From Geosiphon pyriformis (Eukaryota; Glomeromycota; Glomeromycetes; Archaeosporales; Geosiphonaceae), in NCBI GenBank assembly GCA_016748015.1, contig JAAOMT010000047.1, positions 83,598-147,597 on the forward strand: a stretch of 64,000 nucleotides of DNA, read 5' to 3'. Positions 37,489-48,913 of the stretch are shown piece after piece. The translations under genes and the position numbers were made by a program. The notes under the pieces were generated by a model. It did no database searches, was not told the origin of the DNA, and saw nothing but the letters and a program-made list of their open reading frames with translations. Each line of letters starts with the position of its first letter. Within the stretch, counting starts at the first letter, position 1.

Positions 37489-38881
37489 ATGTGGCCCTTC
37501 TTACGCATTTCTTCTGTGGGTGTTGAATCTTGGCGTAAAAATAAATTTCTAGAGAAAATAAACTGCATGATTTTAGCTGGCACAATATTGGGCTTTTATT
37601 TCCTCACGACGAAAGGCAGTGAGAAATGGAATAACATAGAACTAGCAATGAGTGACATAAATGAGACCATTTTAATAAAGGAGAATATATTCCAAAAAAG
37701 TGTATCAAAATATCCTCACAATATCAATAATTTTTCAATTCCCCTAAACCCAAAATTTCCTCAACTAAAAGTAAAAAAATCATTAAAAGAGAAACCTAAT
37801 TTATTTATCAGCACGATTGATCGTGATAGAGATCATTACGATGAACTAGGTGATAGAAAAGGTGGAAAAATATTAGTTAATGATCAAGAACTATTGGAAA
37901 GACTTCGAAAGTTTGCTTTTTTTGCGAGTTTAGCGTATTGTTTAGATGACCAAAGAGGAAAAGTGATTCCAGGAATTTATGGTACTTGTTTTTTCGACTG
38001 ATTTCATTGCAGCTTTTAATATCTTTACTAATTATTTTTCCATCCAGCCGAATCTATTGTAGTAAAATCAAGTGAAAATTCACAAAAAGAACTTATAATT
38101 TACATTCGTGGCTCAGCAAGCATCCAAACATGGTTTAAAAGGAAATTTAATTTGGAACCGTATCCAAATATTCCGAAAGCAAGGGTTGATAAATCATTTG
38201 CCAACCAATTTTATAAGCTGTCTCTAAAAGTAAAAGCAATGATACCTGAGGTAGCTTTAAAAAGGCTTAATTTTGTTGGACATGGATTAGGCGGAGGTAT
38301 GACCTTTTTATTGAAGCTTTGAAAGATTCTCTTGCTCTCTTAAACGTTTGAATTAATTTCACCTGAATATTTTTCATAGTGTTTGCAGTATTATTAGCTC
38401 AAGATCTAAGTGAAACATGGGATTACGTCGAGATGGCAGTATATACATTCGGTCAACCGAGAATTGGCGATAAATATTTCGCGTTGGAGATCAATAATTG
38501 GATAGCCGTTCATCGAGTTACTTTTTATGATGATATCGTGACTCGATTGCCACTTGATAATGAAAGAAACGGATTTATGCATCATGGGACTGAATTTTGG
38601 ATTTCACCTTATTGTGAATGTGGTGATTATAAAGTGTACAAATGTCTAGGAACAAGATCTTTGGATGGGTTTACTGATGAAAATCCAGTATGTTCAACTT
38701 TAAAAGTGAGATGTTGCTGTTAAAAGAAAAGGAAGTACTAAATGAGAATAATTATGATCTTTTGTAGAGTTGTAGTAACGCTTTTAAAACTATTAATATC
38801 AATTCCCACAACGGTCCTTATTTCGGTCAATATATGGGGATTTGTCCGGAATACACGCCTTCATGGGCATTAGATTTTTGA
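37489..38881 (+). CDS. Class-3 lipase-like protein, nucleophile Ser replaced by Gly (paralogue F)
   Basis: Four exons: 37489..37981, 38048..38296, 38380..38687 and 38768..38881, spliced to 1164 nt (387 aa). A hydrophobic segment at about residues 26-40 follows a basic N-terminus. The stalk leads to LRKFAFFASLAYCLDD. Exon 2 has ELIIYIRGSASIQTWF and the elbow NFVGHGLGGVFAVLLAQDL. Exon 3 has VYTFGQPRIGD, TFYDDIVT, HHGTEFWI and CECGDYKVYKC. Exon 4 begins SCSN and carries SHNGPYFGQYMGICPEYTP. The first donor (GTACTT) is weak, but its position and phase match the other genes. It converges on the membrane-protein gene that ends at 39124. Confidence 0.86.
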
Positions 38882-39123
38882 AAAAGAATAAATCATTCAT
38901 TTCATCGTTTAGATTAAAGTGATCATAAAAATTATCAAACTTGTTTTCCGGCCTGATGTTATAATCTCGGTTAGATTGGTATGTCATATTTTCTCAAGTA
39001 GTGCAATATCTTCATCTTCTATTGTCATTCAAAATATAATTGAACAGGCACTTTACATATTTCAAATACCAAATTTCACAAAATATTTTGAAAATGATCA
39101 AATTTAAGAGTTTTCAAGCCATG

Positions 39124-41118
39124 TTACAATGATAAAAAGAAAGTATTCAAGAGAAAAACTCCAGCCATAAGGATAAATCGCAATTCAACTTTTGATCCAG
39201 GTGAAATCATAAAATCGTTCCTCCGTCCGAAATTAATTTCGACATCACCACGGCGAGACTGTATGTTTAATGTACCTTTCACAGCAAAATCCTCATTAGT
39301 CAAATTTACATATCCGGCCTGGGAATGAGCACCTCCCGAATTTGTAAATTTTTTCGTGGCATCATTAATTGCTATTGATCCTTCTATACTGGAAACGTTG
39401 TAATCTCCTGAAAATGTGTTATCCTTTATATAGTTGTGATAAAATTTCATGGATTAAACGAATCCTACTACTCTTCCTCATAAATTCAGAATGAAGATAA
39501 AAAAGAAATACCAGATTAAGGGTTACATTTCCGGTATCTGTATTGATTTCAATTTTTGGTTGCTGTGTTTTCTTGGCCACATGTAACTGCAGTTTGACTA
39601 AATCTTTATCCGTCTTTACGGATAAGCGTTCTCCTAACGAGTCAACATATCCGAGGACTGAACCTCCGTTTTTTACCACAAAACTGGCCGAGTTGGCAGA
39701 AAAGCCCTTGTAAAAGGATATATTTTTGAGTGATTCCTCATGATCGAACTCAAAGATAAAGTCAAGAATAGAGACTCACTCACCTGAAGTTTAATATAGC
39801 CGTCATCCACAAAAATATTTAGCGCTGTAAAGTTGTATGGCTTAACATTTGGCAACAAAGTTACATCAAATGACTGAAAATTAAATGTTGTCGTCAAATT
39901 GTTGTTCGACTCAAGAGGAGGAAGCTTAATCTCGACACGGGCACGAGCACATTTTGCTCTCCCATAATTAATATTATCCCAGAATCTCCAATTTAAAGGT
40001 TTCTGCGTCTACAAATCCAAATTTAGGAGTTAAGATTTCATTCAAAAAATATATGATTTATACGAATCAAGCCAAAGCTTTCCTTACCAAATGCAGGATT
40101 TTGGTGTCTCCATCCTCTTGTAAGCTTTCATCTCTTGAAGAATCCTCGAGTGAATTGAATCTCACATCCATCTGGATATTATTTGTGTTGTTTTCGTTCT
40201 GCGATATGTGAACTTCACGTCTCTGGATAATTTAGATCACAATTAAACTTTTTGAAAAATTAAAAGGTGAAATTGATTCACCTCAATTTTCTCACTTTTC
40301 AAATTATTCATTGACCGCTTACCACAAAATTACCCTTAGTCGAAATGTTCAATTTCGTAAATTGGGCAGGGTCGTATTCATAAGTTGTTGGTCTTATTTT
40401 ATCTATCGAGAGACTTGTACACTTTGAGCTATGGGTCGTTATATGCATTGTCCACTAATGAGGAGAATATGTTATTTAAAAGAAATGAAAGTAAAAAAAA
40501 ATTTCAAGATTTAATTTAAAAAATTAGGAAATTACCGCAATCCAAAAGAAGAATAGAATCAGATAAATAATAAAGAAACACAAAAGGCACGAGAAAAAAT
40601 AAAAACAGCAATTGACTCTTCGATCTTTGAATTCCGGGCCTCTTTTGGCAAAGGACAGCATGTTGATTTTGGAGGCTATGGATAGAGTTGAAAGAAACGA
40701 TGATACTTAGAGAAGCTCTAAAAACGCTCAGAAAAAGAAAAAGTTTTTTGATATATATCCTTTTAAGAGCTCAATTTCCCTGAAATAATTATTAAGTTTT
40801 GACTCACCAGTCGGTTTTTCATCTTCCGTCTCGGGACTTGAGATATTTTTCTGACTAGTCGTTTTATTCATCTCACTATTAGCGACTCCTCTTGTTTCAT
40901 GCGCTTGGTTATAAATTGTTGGTTGAATTTCAACTTCTGCCGTCTTTAAGCAATATTATCAGCTACATTGAAAATTGGCTGGCCACTGAAATGGTTTGAG
41001 AATGCTTGATATTTACCTCAGGATCTTCTTCTGGTGTTGCATTGGGAAAAGGAGCCTCTCCATTCGCGGGTTGAGAGAATTTTGGAGATGGAGTAATGGT
41101 ATTTTTATTTTCTTCCAT
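39124..41118 (-). CDS. Single-pass membrane protein with beta-rich ectodomain
   Basis: Eight exons: 41118..41017, 40943..40808, 40675..40536, 40454..40323, 40222..40088, 40008..39784, 39706..39512 and 39423..39124, spliced to 1365 nt (454 aa) with frame closing. The first about 90 residues are hydrophilic and Pro/Ser/Thr-rich. A Cys-rich hydrophobic helix follows (CCFYFFSCLLCFFIIYLILF). The ectodomain then has many short hydrophobic/polar alternations (LNISTKGNFV, LNIFVDDGYIKL, IEINTDTGNVTLNL, GTLNIQSRRGDVEINFG). That pattern is typical of beta-helix or DUF4097-like adhesin folds. The C-terminus is hydrophobic (LRFILMAGVFLLNTFFLSL) and could be a second helix or a GPI signal. I do not recognise a named family; a wall-facing role is inference. 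Confidence 0.7.
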
Positions 41119-42054
41119 AGCTTCAAAATTATTAAGGAAAAAAGAACAAGTGAAGGGAAAGAGCTTAAGATGATAACAGTAGAGTGAGTCTGTTATGATT
41201 TTCAGAACGATGTGGCTAACCATTTATCGATTCCCATTTTTGAACTGAGGTAAGTTTCTACCGTGACAGCATAGAAACAAGAACTTAAAATTCGGGAAAT
41301 GTTTAAGTGTCACATCTATTACTTATATCTTTCAGTGGCTTGTGGAGTTTGTGAAAAGTTGCCACGGTTAATTCACATCTAAAAACTCGTCTGAAATTGC
41401 GGTGTTCGGATACACTGATTACATCCTGCAGGTTATGAAAGTTTAGGGCTGGCTGTTTTATTTTTTTTCATCCCTTTCTTGAAAATTTTAACTTCAGATA
41501 GAGGATTAAATCTAATTGTGTGAGCCTGACTTTAAATTATTTTCCAATCTGCTCTATGAAATCTCGCACTTTTTTTCATATAAAAAAAATCATAAGTTGA
41601 GCCCTGAAAATTGGAATACGAATTATTTTTAAAACTGCAATTTGATATTGTATTTATCATATTAAGAGGTGAAATTCAATAAAATGGGGATTTAATTAAT
41701 AAATATTTTTATCCCAAAATTAAGTGAATATAATGAAACCAAAATGTCTCAAAAATATTCTCAAAGATATATTTAATTTTTGAGGGCTTCCCAAATTAAG
41801 TACCATTTTTGCCTCAATGATTTTATCTTATTATGTAAACGTATGACGAACAAGCGTTCGTCATTTCTTATTAGGTATATATGATTAATAATGCGATCTA
41901 AAACTCCAAATCCTATTAATAGGTTGAAGATGTATATTGCTTTACTTATTCTGGAGATTCGGGTAAAGGAATTTTTGTTCTAAAAATAGTGATAACCCAG
42001 TGTGTCCTTTGACATTTGATTGTTTGAAGTATAGGATATTGTTGCTTTCTAGAT

Positions 42055-42245
42055 CCTGATATTAAATTCTAAGAGTGCTAATGTAAGACATAAAATTATA
42101 CCAGTGTGTTATTATTTGTTAACAGTATGAACTATTTTTCTACTTTTAGATTTTCTGGTTATTCTTTGAATCCATACTCATTCAATTTGCTTCTTTAAGT
42201 TGAATCCTCTTTGATTAATTTCATTATCTTACAATTCTTTTATAA
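42055..42245 (+). repeat. Dispersed repeat, copy 1 (retroelement leader-like)
   Basis: Aligns by eye with 57669-57905. Both begin CTGATATT(A/G)AATTCTAAGAG and share the 19-nt block AATTATACCAGTGTGTTAT; further on both have TTGAATCC...TCATTCAATT- and GTTGAAT-like blocks. The second copy follows an LTR-like sequence, so this copy is probably a fragment of the same or a related retroelement leader. Copy 2 has an extra stretch of about 45 nt in the middle. Confidence 0.65.
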
Positions 42246-44624
42246 GAAAAAAAATAAAAAAAATAAAAACTTTTTTGAAATCAAAATTTTAACTTGTAAG
42301 TATTTAAATTCAATAAAAATTATATTTATAATATTTAAAAGTGTCATTAATATATTATTTTTGTTTTCGTTTTTGTCCTTGGATAAAGAATTTATTCAAG
42401 AGAAATAATGGATTAAATTGCTTTAAGAAAATTTTAAATTACATTTTCAACATAATTCCTAAAATTCTTTTGTTCCTATTTGCAATTAGTTGTCATTGAA
42501 TTTTCATTGGTTTAATTTAATTTTGGCCTAAATACTTAAAAAGTTTTAGTTTTAAGTTAATGTAAATATTAAATTTTTTATTAAAAAAATACTTAAGTCT
42601 TTCCTTAGGCTTTAAATTTTACAAAAAAGTGACTACAGAAGATAAAAAATTTTTTAAGCTTGCCTCATATTAAAAAACATAATAAAATTATAATTTTGGT
42701 GTTCTTTGATTATGATTTAAAAGAATATTTTGGTTTCTAAAAATCAAATTGTGTCAAAATAATATTTTCTTAATAAGAAACTTTGTCAGATAATTTGGAA
42801 ATTGGCTAAATATTTGATTATGATAACATGTAATTGAACGATAAATATTCCAGGCTTTCAAAACAGAAAGTTGATGCTAAGAATTTTCAACATTATTTTA
42901 TTGTTATTAGGAATAAAAACAACTTTCTAATCATTTTTTTCAAGAAAGACCCGTTCAAATTATTATTTCTTTCCTGATATTTAAGAACGAAACATAAAAA
43001 CACCAAACATGATTGTTACAATTTCATGTTCAATAAATTTAATTATATAATAATAGTTGCTTATGCTATAAAATTAATTAAAATATAATTTTATTTTGAA
43101 CCTTGAAATCATAAACTATTCAATGAAGTCGGTCCAATAAATGAAATATTTTTAAGAGGGCAAATAAATTTTTAAAAGTTTTATTTTCGATTTGAAGAAA
43201 TAACCCCTTGCATACTTTATTAAATGGTTAGATTATAATTCTATAACCATAATGCCAAATATTATTATTCATAGTTTATCTATTTAAAGTCTGACAATTA
43301 AAATGATATAAAAGCTAGAATTTTATACATAAGTCATTCTTGGCGATAAATACCCTTAAAGTATTCTGTCATTGAGTTTACAAAAACAATTAAAATCTTC
43401 TTGAGAATTTTGGTCCACACCTTTATAATAAAACCTTCTAATTCTTTGAGCTTATTGGAATACGATTGAGTTTTAAGTCAAATGGTCAGTCAATGACTTT
43501 AGTAACGTTCTCTCTAAGGAATTTCTTTGCGTTACTACAGGTCATTTTTGAAGGTATTTTTAAAGAGCTTTTACATATCATTATCTGTCGAAAACAAAGC
43601 AAACATGTTGCTCCTTTTATAGAAAATTAACCCCACATAAAAATCTTTCTCCGATCCTTTGGAATATGATGAACTGGTCTTTCACCACGATACCCGTGTT
43701 TCAAACTATTACGAAACAACCGAAAAGTTGTTTTATCAGTGAATTACGTTTTATTACAATCATAATTTCGATGGTCCTGATTAATGTTAATTTTTTTGGC
43801 CAATATTTTAAAAATGCTTCGAAATAGTTGAGGGATGTAATATAGTTTTTCCTATTAGCTTTTGAGCAACTTTTTTGAGTGTATTATCCGATCGTTTTTT
43901 TTGGACGACTATTTCCTTTTCTATCTTCTGGATGCAACCTTTACGTGCTTCTTTAGTTTTGAAATAATTTCACACACCAAATAATTTTATACTCGAAGAA
44001 TATTAATATTTTAACCCAAAGACCAATTTATTCTCTAAAGCTACCTTTTATTTTAAATTTATGGATATTATAATAGATTATTGACATTGGCAACTTGAAA
44101 TCCAGAGTAGTTTAGATGTTGGAGGGACTCATTCTTCCAATTATGTAATAAAACTAGGCGTTGTGATATTATATTAGATATTTTTGGGTACAATTACGCA
44201 AAATAATAAAGAAAGATTATGTCTCAAAACTTGTAGAATGATAGAATCGAGGTCATATTCTATTAGCAAGTTATCGGGGTTCAAGAATTACACAAGAAAA
44301 TCTCCAATAATTTTCTCAACCCTGTATTTTTCGAGATTGGTAAAATTTTAAAATGGTTATGAAAAATTTTTGTTATATTTAAAAGGATCAATTGAGTAAA
44401 AAAAATTCAAGAAATTCGATTTGAATACAAAAATGAAAAGATACAATTTTAATTAGAAAAGAGTGTTTTTATACAAATTATTGATTTCAAAATTGAAAAA
44501 AAAGCCAACACATATTCCAAAAATATTATTTCTAAATTCCCAATTGAAAACGTGCTTTCAAAAAAATATTTTTATTGAATAATGAATATATTTATTTTGC
44601 ACCACACAATATACAAATATATGT

Positions 44625-44945
44625 CTTATGATAGGCGCAACTCATGCTTTTCTACACGTGATCACGCGAGCCAATTAAGGCGATCCCAGCCACTCGTTCT
44701 CCCGCCCAATTAACGAAGATACATGTGAAACAGTTTAAACATATTACATAGACCAAAAAACTCGGAAGCCTTAAACTAAACGCACATTCATTTGACAGAG
44801 ATGCAGCTCTCAGAACCGTGGCAAGGACACAATCCTCGGGAATCCTCATTCCCTAAATTTATTAGATCATTCTTCTCGTAATCAACCCTTTATCTGGACT
44901 AGGTAGCCAAATCCTTTCCCTGTGAGCTATGAGGATTGCGAATAT
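44625..44945. other. GC-richer island, possible transposable-element remnant
   Basis: Noticeably richer in G and C than its surroundings, with a perfect 10-bp palindrome CGTGATCACG. A 65-codon minus-strand frame (44849..44652) includes VNWAGERVAGIALIGSRDHV; it is not a family I recognise. Composition and isolation suggest a decayed insertion. Confidence 0.35.
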
Positions 44946-46401
44946 TTCTGCAAGCTTCAAATTTTTTATTTCAATAAATTTTTTCTACTTATTTAATTTT
45001 CATTTCACTTTAAAGGCTAATATAAATTTTGGGCTCAAAAAGTTTTCTTAAATTATATTTAAGGAGATTAACGAAATTATCATTTGAAAAGGTGACATAG
45101 CTTCTTTTGAAAATGTATAGTAAAAAATGGTTAAAATTTAAATATTAGGCATAAATATTTTTAAATAAAATCTTTTCAAGTAAAATTTGAATCTATCTTT
45201 ACAACTTTCAATCACTATTTTTGATTAAGCCTTGTTATGAAATAGGTGAATACTTGTTAGCATTCAGCCTTATATTAAACTGAATTAAAAAAAGAAAATT
45301 TTATTTAAATATATTTTCTCGAAAATATTCATCAAAAACTTGAATAATCATTTCCAAAAGGTTTATATCCATACATTTTATATTATTATTTTTTACTTGA
45401 TTTGGTAATATGTCAAAACCTAAGAAACACAAATGTGGAAGATTATAATCAAGCTAAATAAATTTCAAAGTAAAAAACTCTTCCACTTGATTTTGATACT
45501 ATTATCAAAATTACTCTTAAATAAAACTTTCAAAGAAAATTTTTGCTTAACAATATCTATCAATAAAAATACTAATTAGTTGGTTAATGATCTTTTTAGT
45601 CACAAGTTAAAAGTTTGTCATCTTAATAAAAGCCAATTTTTTGTCTGTTGCATTATTCTTTTTTTTTCTTTTCCTCTTTTCTTATTAATGCTTTTTCAAT
45701 TAAGATCATTTTTATAATTATTTTGATTTCTTTTTCATTGTTACTATTATTACTATGATTTTAATTATTACTTTAAAATTAAAAATTTTAATAAAATAAT
45801 TATTTAAGGCTATTACTTATTATGATTATGTATTTTTTAGCAAAAAAACATATATACATTTGCCATTAATCCTGTTTTATCTGCTATACGCATGAGAAAA
45901 GAGCTATTCATTATTGACTAAATTATTAAAATAAACAAAAATGCAAAAAAGATTAATAGCAGTCCATTATAAATAGTAGAAAATAAAAAACTATACTATA
46001 AGACAAATGTAGGCTTTTATTAATTGTTATTGTTTTTTGATATATTATTTTGAGACACAAATGGAATAGAGACAAAATCTTATCCTTAAAACAAATTTAT
46101 AAGGCTTAATTTACATATTATTTTATTTTGAAAAATTAAAAAATATATATAAATTATTTGTGCACAAGACTTTTCAAATATATCTAGAAATGGTTTTAAA
46201 TTTTATACTCATACATCTTATTAATATATATTATAGACATTGTTATGAGGTAAAAATATTTATTTATATATTATATATAGATTTAAAAACTTGTTTTGGT
46301 CTTTTTACTTTGAAAAATAAAAAGTACAAAATATTTGTGATCAAAAATTTACTGATTCATGTTTCACTAAGGAATAGATATATTTCTGGGCATATGAAAA
46401 T

Positions 46402-47045
46402 GCAAGAACAGTTCCACAAAACCCAATCTGACCGTTTTGTTCATGGAGTTCTATTGATCCTGGCATTCATACACCACTCACTTGGTATTCACTCTAAAGT
46501 GTAGGCAAAATTGGGGAACATGATATTAGACGCATTGTTTTTTTTGCATCTATATGGACAATTTGATATCACAAAAAGAAAACTTCATACAATCCCTTAC
46601 TAAACGTAAAAAAAAAGAAGTCTAAAAGCTCTGACATTTCTGTGACAAAAAAATCATGTATTTTTTATTTGTGAGTTTGACGCTGTCATCATCGCGCTGT
46701 TCGAGGTATCTAACATGATAAATCGAAAAACAAGAAAATTACCCAAAAAATGATCCGAAAAATGCTTGGTTGGGCACATTATCGATATTATCAGGGTCTG
46801 ATATTCAAGAAGAAAAATTTGGAGTGTGTGTCATTGTTTAAAATGAAGCTTATACGTCCAAGACCTGTAGCTGGTATTGTAACTTCCAAAGTATCGGAGG
46901 GTCTGAGGTATACAGATGCCAGAATTGTAGGACTGTAATGAATAGAGACGAAAATGGCGCTCGGCGAATCTTTCTCCGGTCATTAATGAGTCTGCAAATA
47001 ATATTTGATAAAATTCTGTATCCCAAAAAATATTTCAAACAATAG
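46402..47045 (+). pseudogene. Broken Fanzor / TnpB-like (OrfB zinc-ribbon) nuclease
   Basis: The C-terminal half of a TnpB-family RuvC nuclease is legible across three shifted frames. RuvC-I appears as SIDPGIHTPLTWYS (Asp codon 46456-46458), followed after a stop by KIGEHDIRRI. RuvC-II appears as CEFDAVIIALFEVSNMINRK (Glu codon 46703-46705). Next comes KMIRKMLGWAHYRYYQGLI, then YTSKTCSWYCN and GGSEVYRCQNC, remnants of the Cys4 zinc ribbon. RuvC-III appears as VMNRDENGARRIFLRSL (Asp codon 46947-46949). Breaks seen include a frameshift before RuvC-I, stops, an apparent deletion between RuvC-I and II, frameshifts near 46750 and 46830, and a zinc Cys changed to Tyr. Family members are transposon-encoded RNA-guided nucleases, common in Mucoromycota genomes. 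The N-terminal half is not recognisable. Confidence 0.85.
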
Positions 47046-48913
47046 AAAAAAATAAAAAAAGAATTCTCAAGGACTCAAAGTCGTACCATCGAATTTTTGT
47101 CTAAATATAAATCTGCGATTAAAAATTTGATCGCATAAAACAAATGATCTAATACGGAAAAAATTTCTTACTATAAAGCCGATATACCCAATTCTTCATA
47201 TAATTTTTCACTGTTTAGCGTTCCAATTTTTTTCAAAGGCGATATATTTGCTCCTTTATTCATAGCTTACTAAGAAATTTGTTGATTGCTTCGATTTAAA
47301 AATTAATGTAAATTAATTGCCATTGTTAGTCCATGATCAAAAGAGTTTAATTACCACAAATAAAGTTTACTTGAGATCCACATTATTGGAAGCTCTCACT
47401 ATCCAAATATTGAAAAGAAACTCTATTTTATAGCTAGTCAATATTTACCAAAAATTTTAAATCCTAATGCTAATTTTGAATCATAACACATGTACCTGTT
47501 GATACCGAGTCTCATCCAACAAAATCTTCAATCTAAATTTAATCTTTTGCGAACGAAAAAAATAAATCGATAATTTTTTTAGAAAAAAGCTGGTGAGTCC
47601 AGTAATTTATCAAGTTAAATTTGCTTCATAATATTGCTAAAAAAATTTTGAGTTAATGGTAAAATATAATAATTTTTCGCTACATAATAAAACCTTCAAA
47701 GAAAGCAATCAAAAGCACTTAAGACATGTATTTCAAATATTTTGTTACATAGTAATACAGGTTGACCTAAGCTTGTATTGTATTAACGTTGAAATCAAAT
47801 ATTTGATTAAGTTTGGCATACATTCCTAAAAAATACTTGGCTCAATGTTCAATTCTTTTTTTATATTTTCGAAACACAAATTAAAGCATTAAAGCTCATA
47901 ATTGGATACCTTTGTGGGGCAATCTAATCTCACCTCAAAGAAAAGCTTATGGTAATACTTTGTTGAAGAATACCACATGCTTTGATATAAGTTTTTAGAT
48001 TTCAGTCCAACGATCCAATACTTCATTTCGTGTCCAATTGTTCCTGCCACGAGTTTCATAACTATTCTTCCTCATTTTATAAATTCTATGTCATAATGCA
48101 TGAAAAGCTGGCAAATTATTAATATGCCACAAAAACAATCTACAGCATATCTTTTTTGATCGAGCACATACAGTAAATTAATCAGGAGAAAAGTGTACAA
48201 GTACAACCGTTCGCGAAAAGAATATCCGATCAAAATTCCGAACTAAATTTCATTTGGGGGATTTTTAATAGCTCAAATTTAAGCCGTAATTTTTTTTTCT
48301 AATGTCATAGATGATAAATTCCTTCATTATTATACATCTTGAAGATTTTTGCGGGTAACCACTTTTGATGAGAAAATCTCAGAGTTTGGATTTATGTTAC
48401 ATAACGGGACCCAATCTATATTTTGTATAAGGAGAAGCTTGAAATTTTGTCTAGTTCAATAGTTTCTTTACTCAGACCTCACTGGGCTTGAAATAAAGAG
48501 CAGATCCAAATCTTTGAATTGCCGATCTGATGTGGAAACCAAATTTAATCTTCTCGTTAGAAAAATAGAAAATTTAATTGGGTACAAGGTTATCACCCGA
48601 AAATGATTTTGTGAAATTGAGACTCAAAAAAAAGTACATATAAGGAACGAAGATTTCATTTGGAGTCCTTATCATCCATCAATTCCTCCTTTAAACATAT
48701 TCTTCAACTTTCGTTATCCCTGAAAGACCTAGATGGTCTCCTTTACATTCTCTCTCAGCTTTTAATGAATTGCCAAGAAAGTGGTGTTGTTCATATTTCT
48801 TGAAATTTAGCCCAACTGAAATTGCATCATATTTACTAAAGAAAATATCAAAACTATCAGCCTCTAAAAAACCTGAATACTTCTTATAACATTCTGAATA
48901 TCTCTGAAAATTC
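47046..48913. other. Intergenic region, no recognisable gene
   Basis: 1.9 kb between the Fanzor relic and the first chitin deacetylase. A 74-codon minus-strand frame (48915..48691) starts in the same TCATGATGA palindrome as the deacetylase ATG, but has no recognised motif. The rest has only short frames. Confidence 0.5.

Larger units (their letters stand above)
41119..46401. other. Gene-free region with a dispersed repeat
   Basis: 5.3 kb with no recognisable gene. It holds the repeat copy at 42055-42245, a GC-richer island near 44.63-44.94 kb, and AT-rich filler (especially 42.2-43.2 and 45.0-46.3 kb). Confidence 0.55.

Noticed and set aside
46160-46401. N-terminal half of the Fanzor gene
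   Set aside because: The open frame there begins at a non-ATG codon and shows no recognisable similarity, so the relic was started at 46402.
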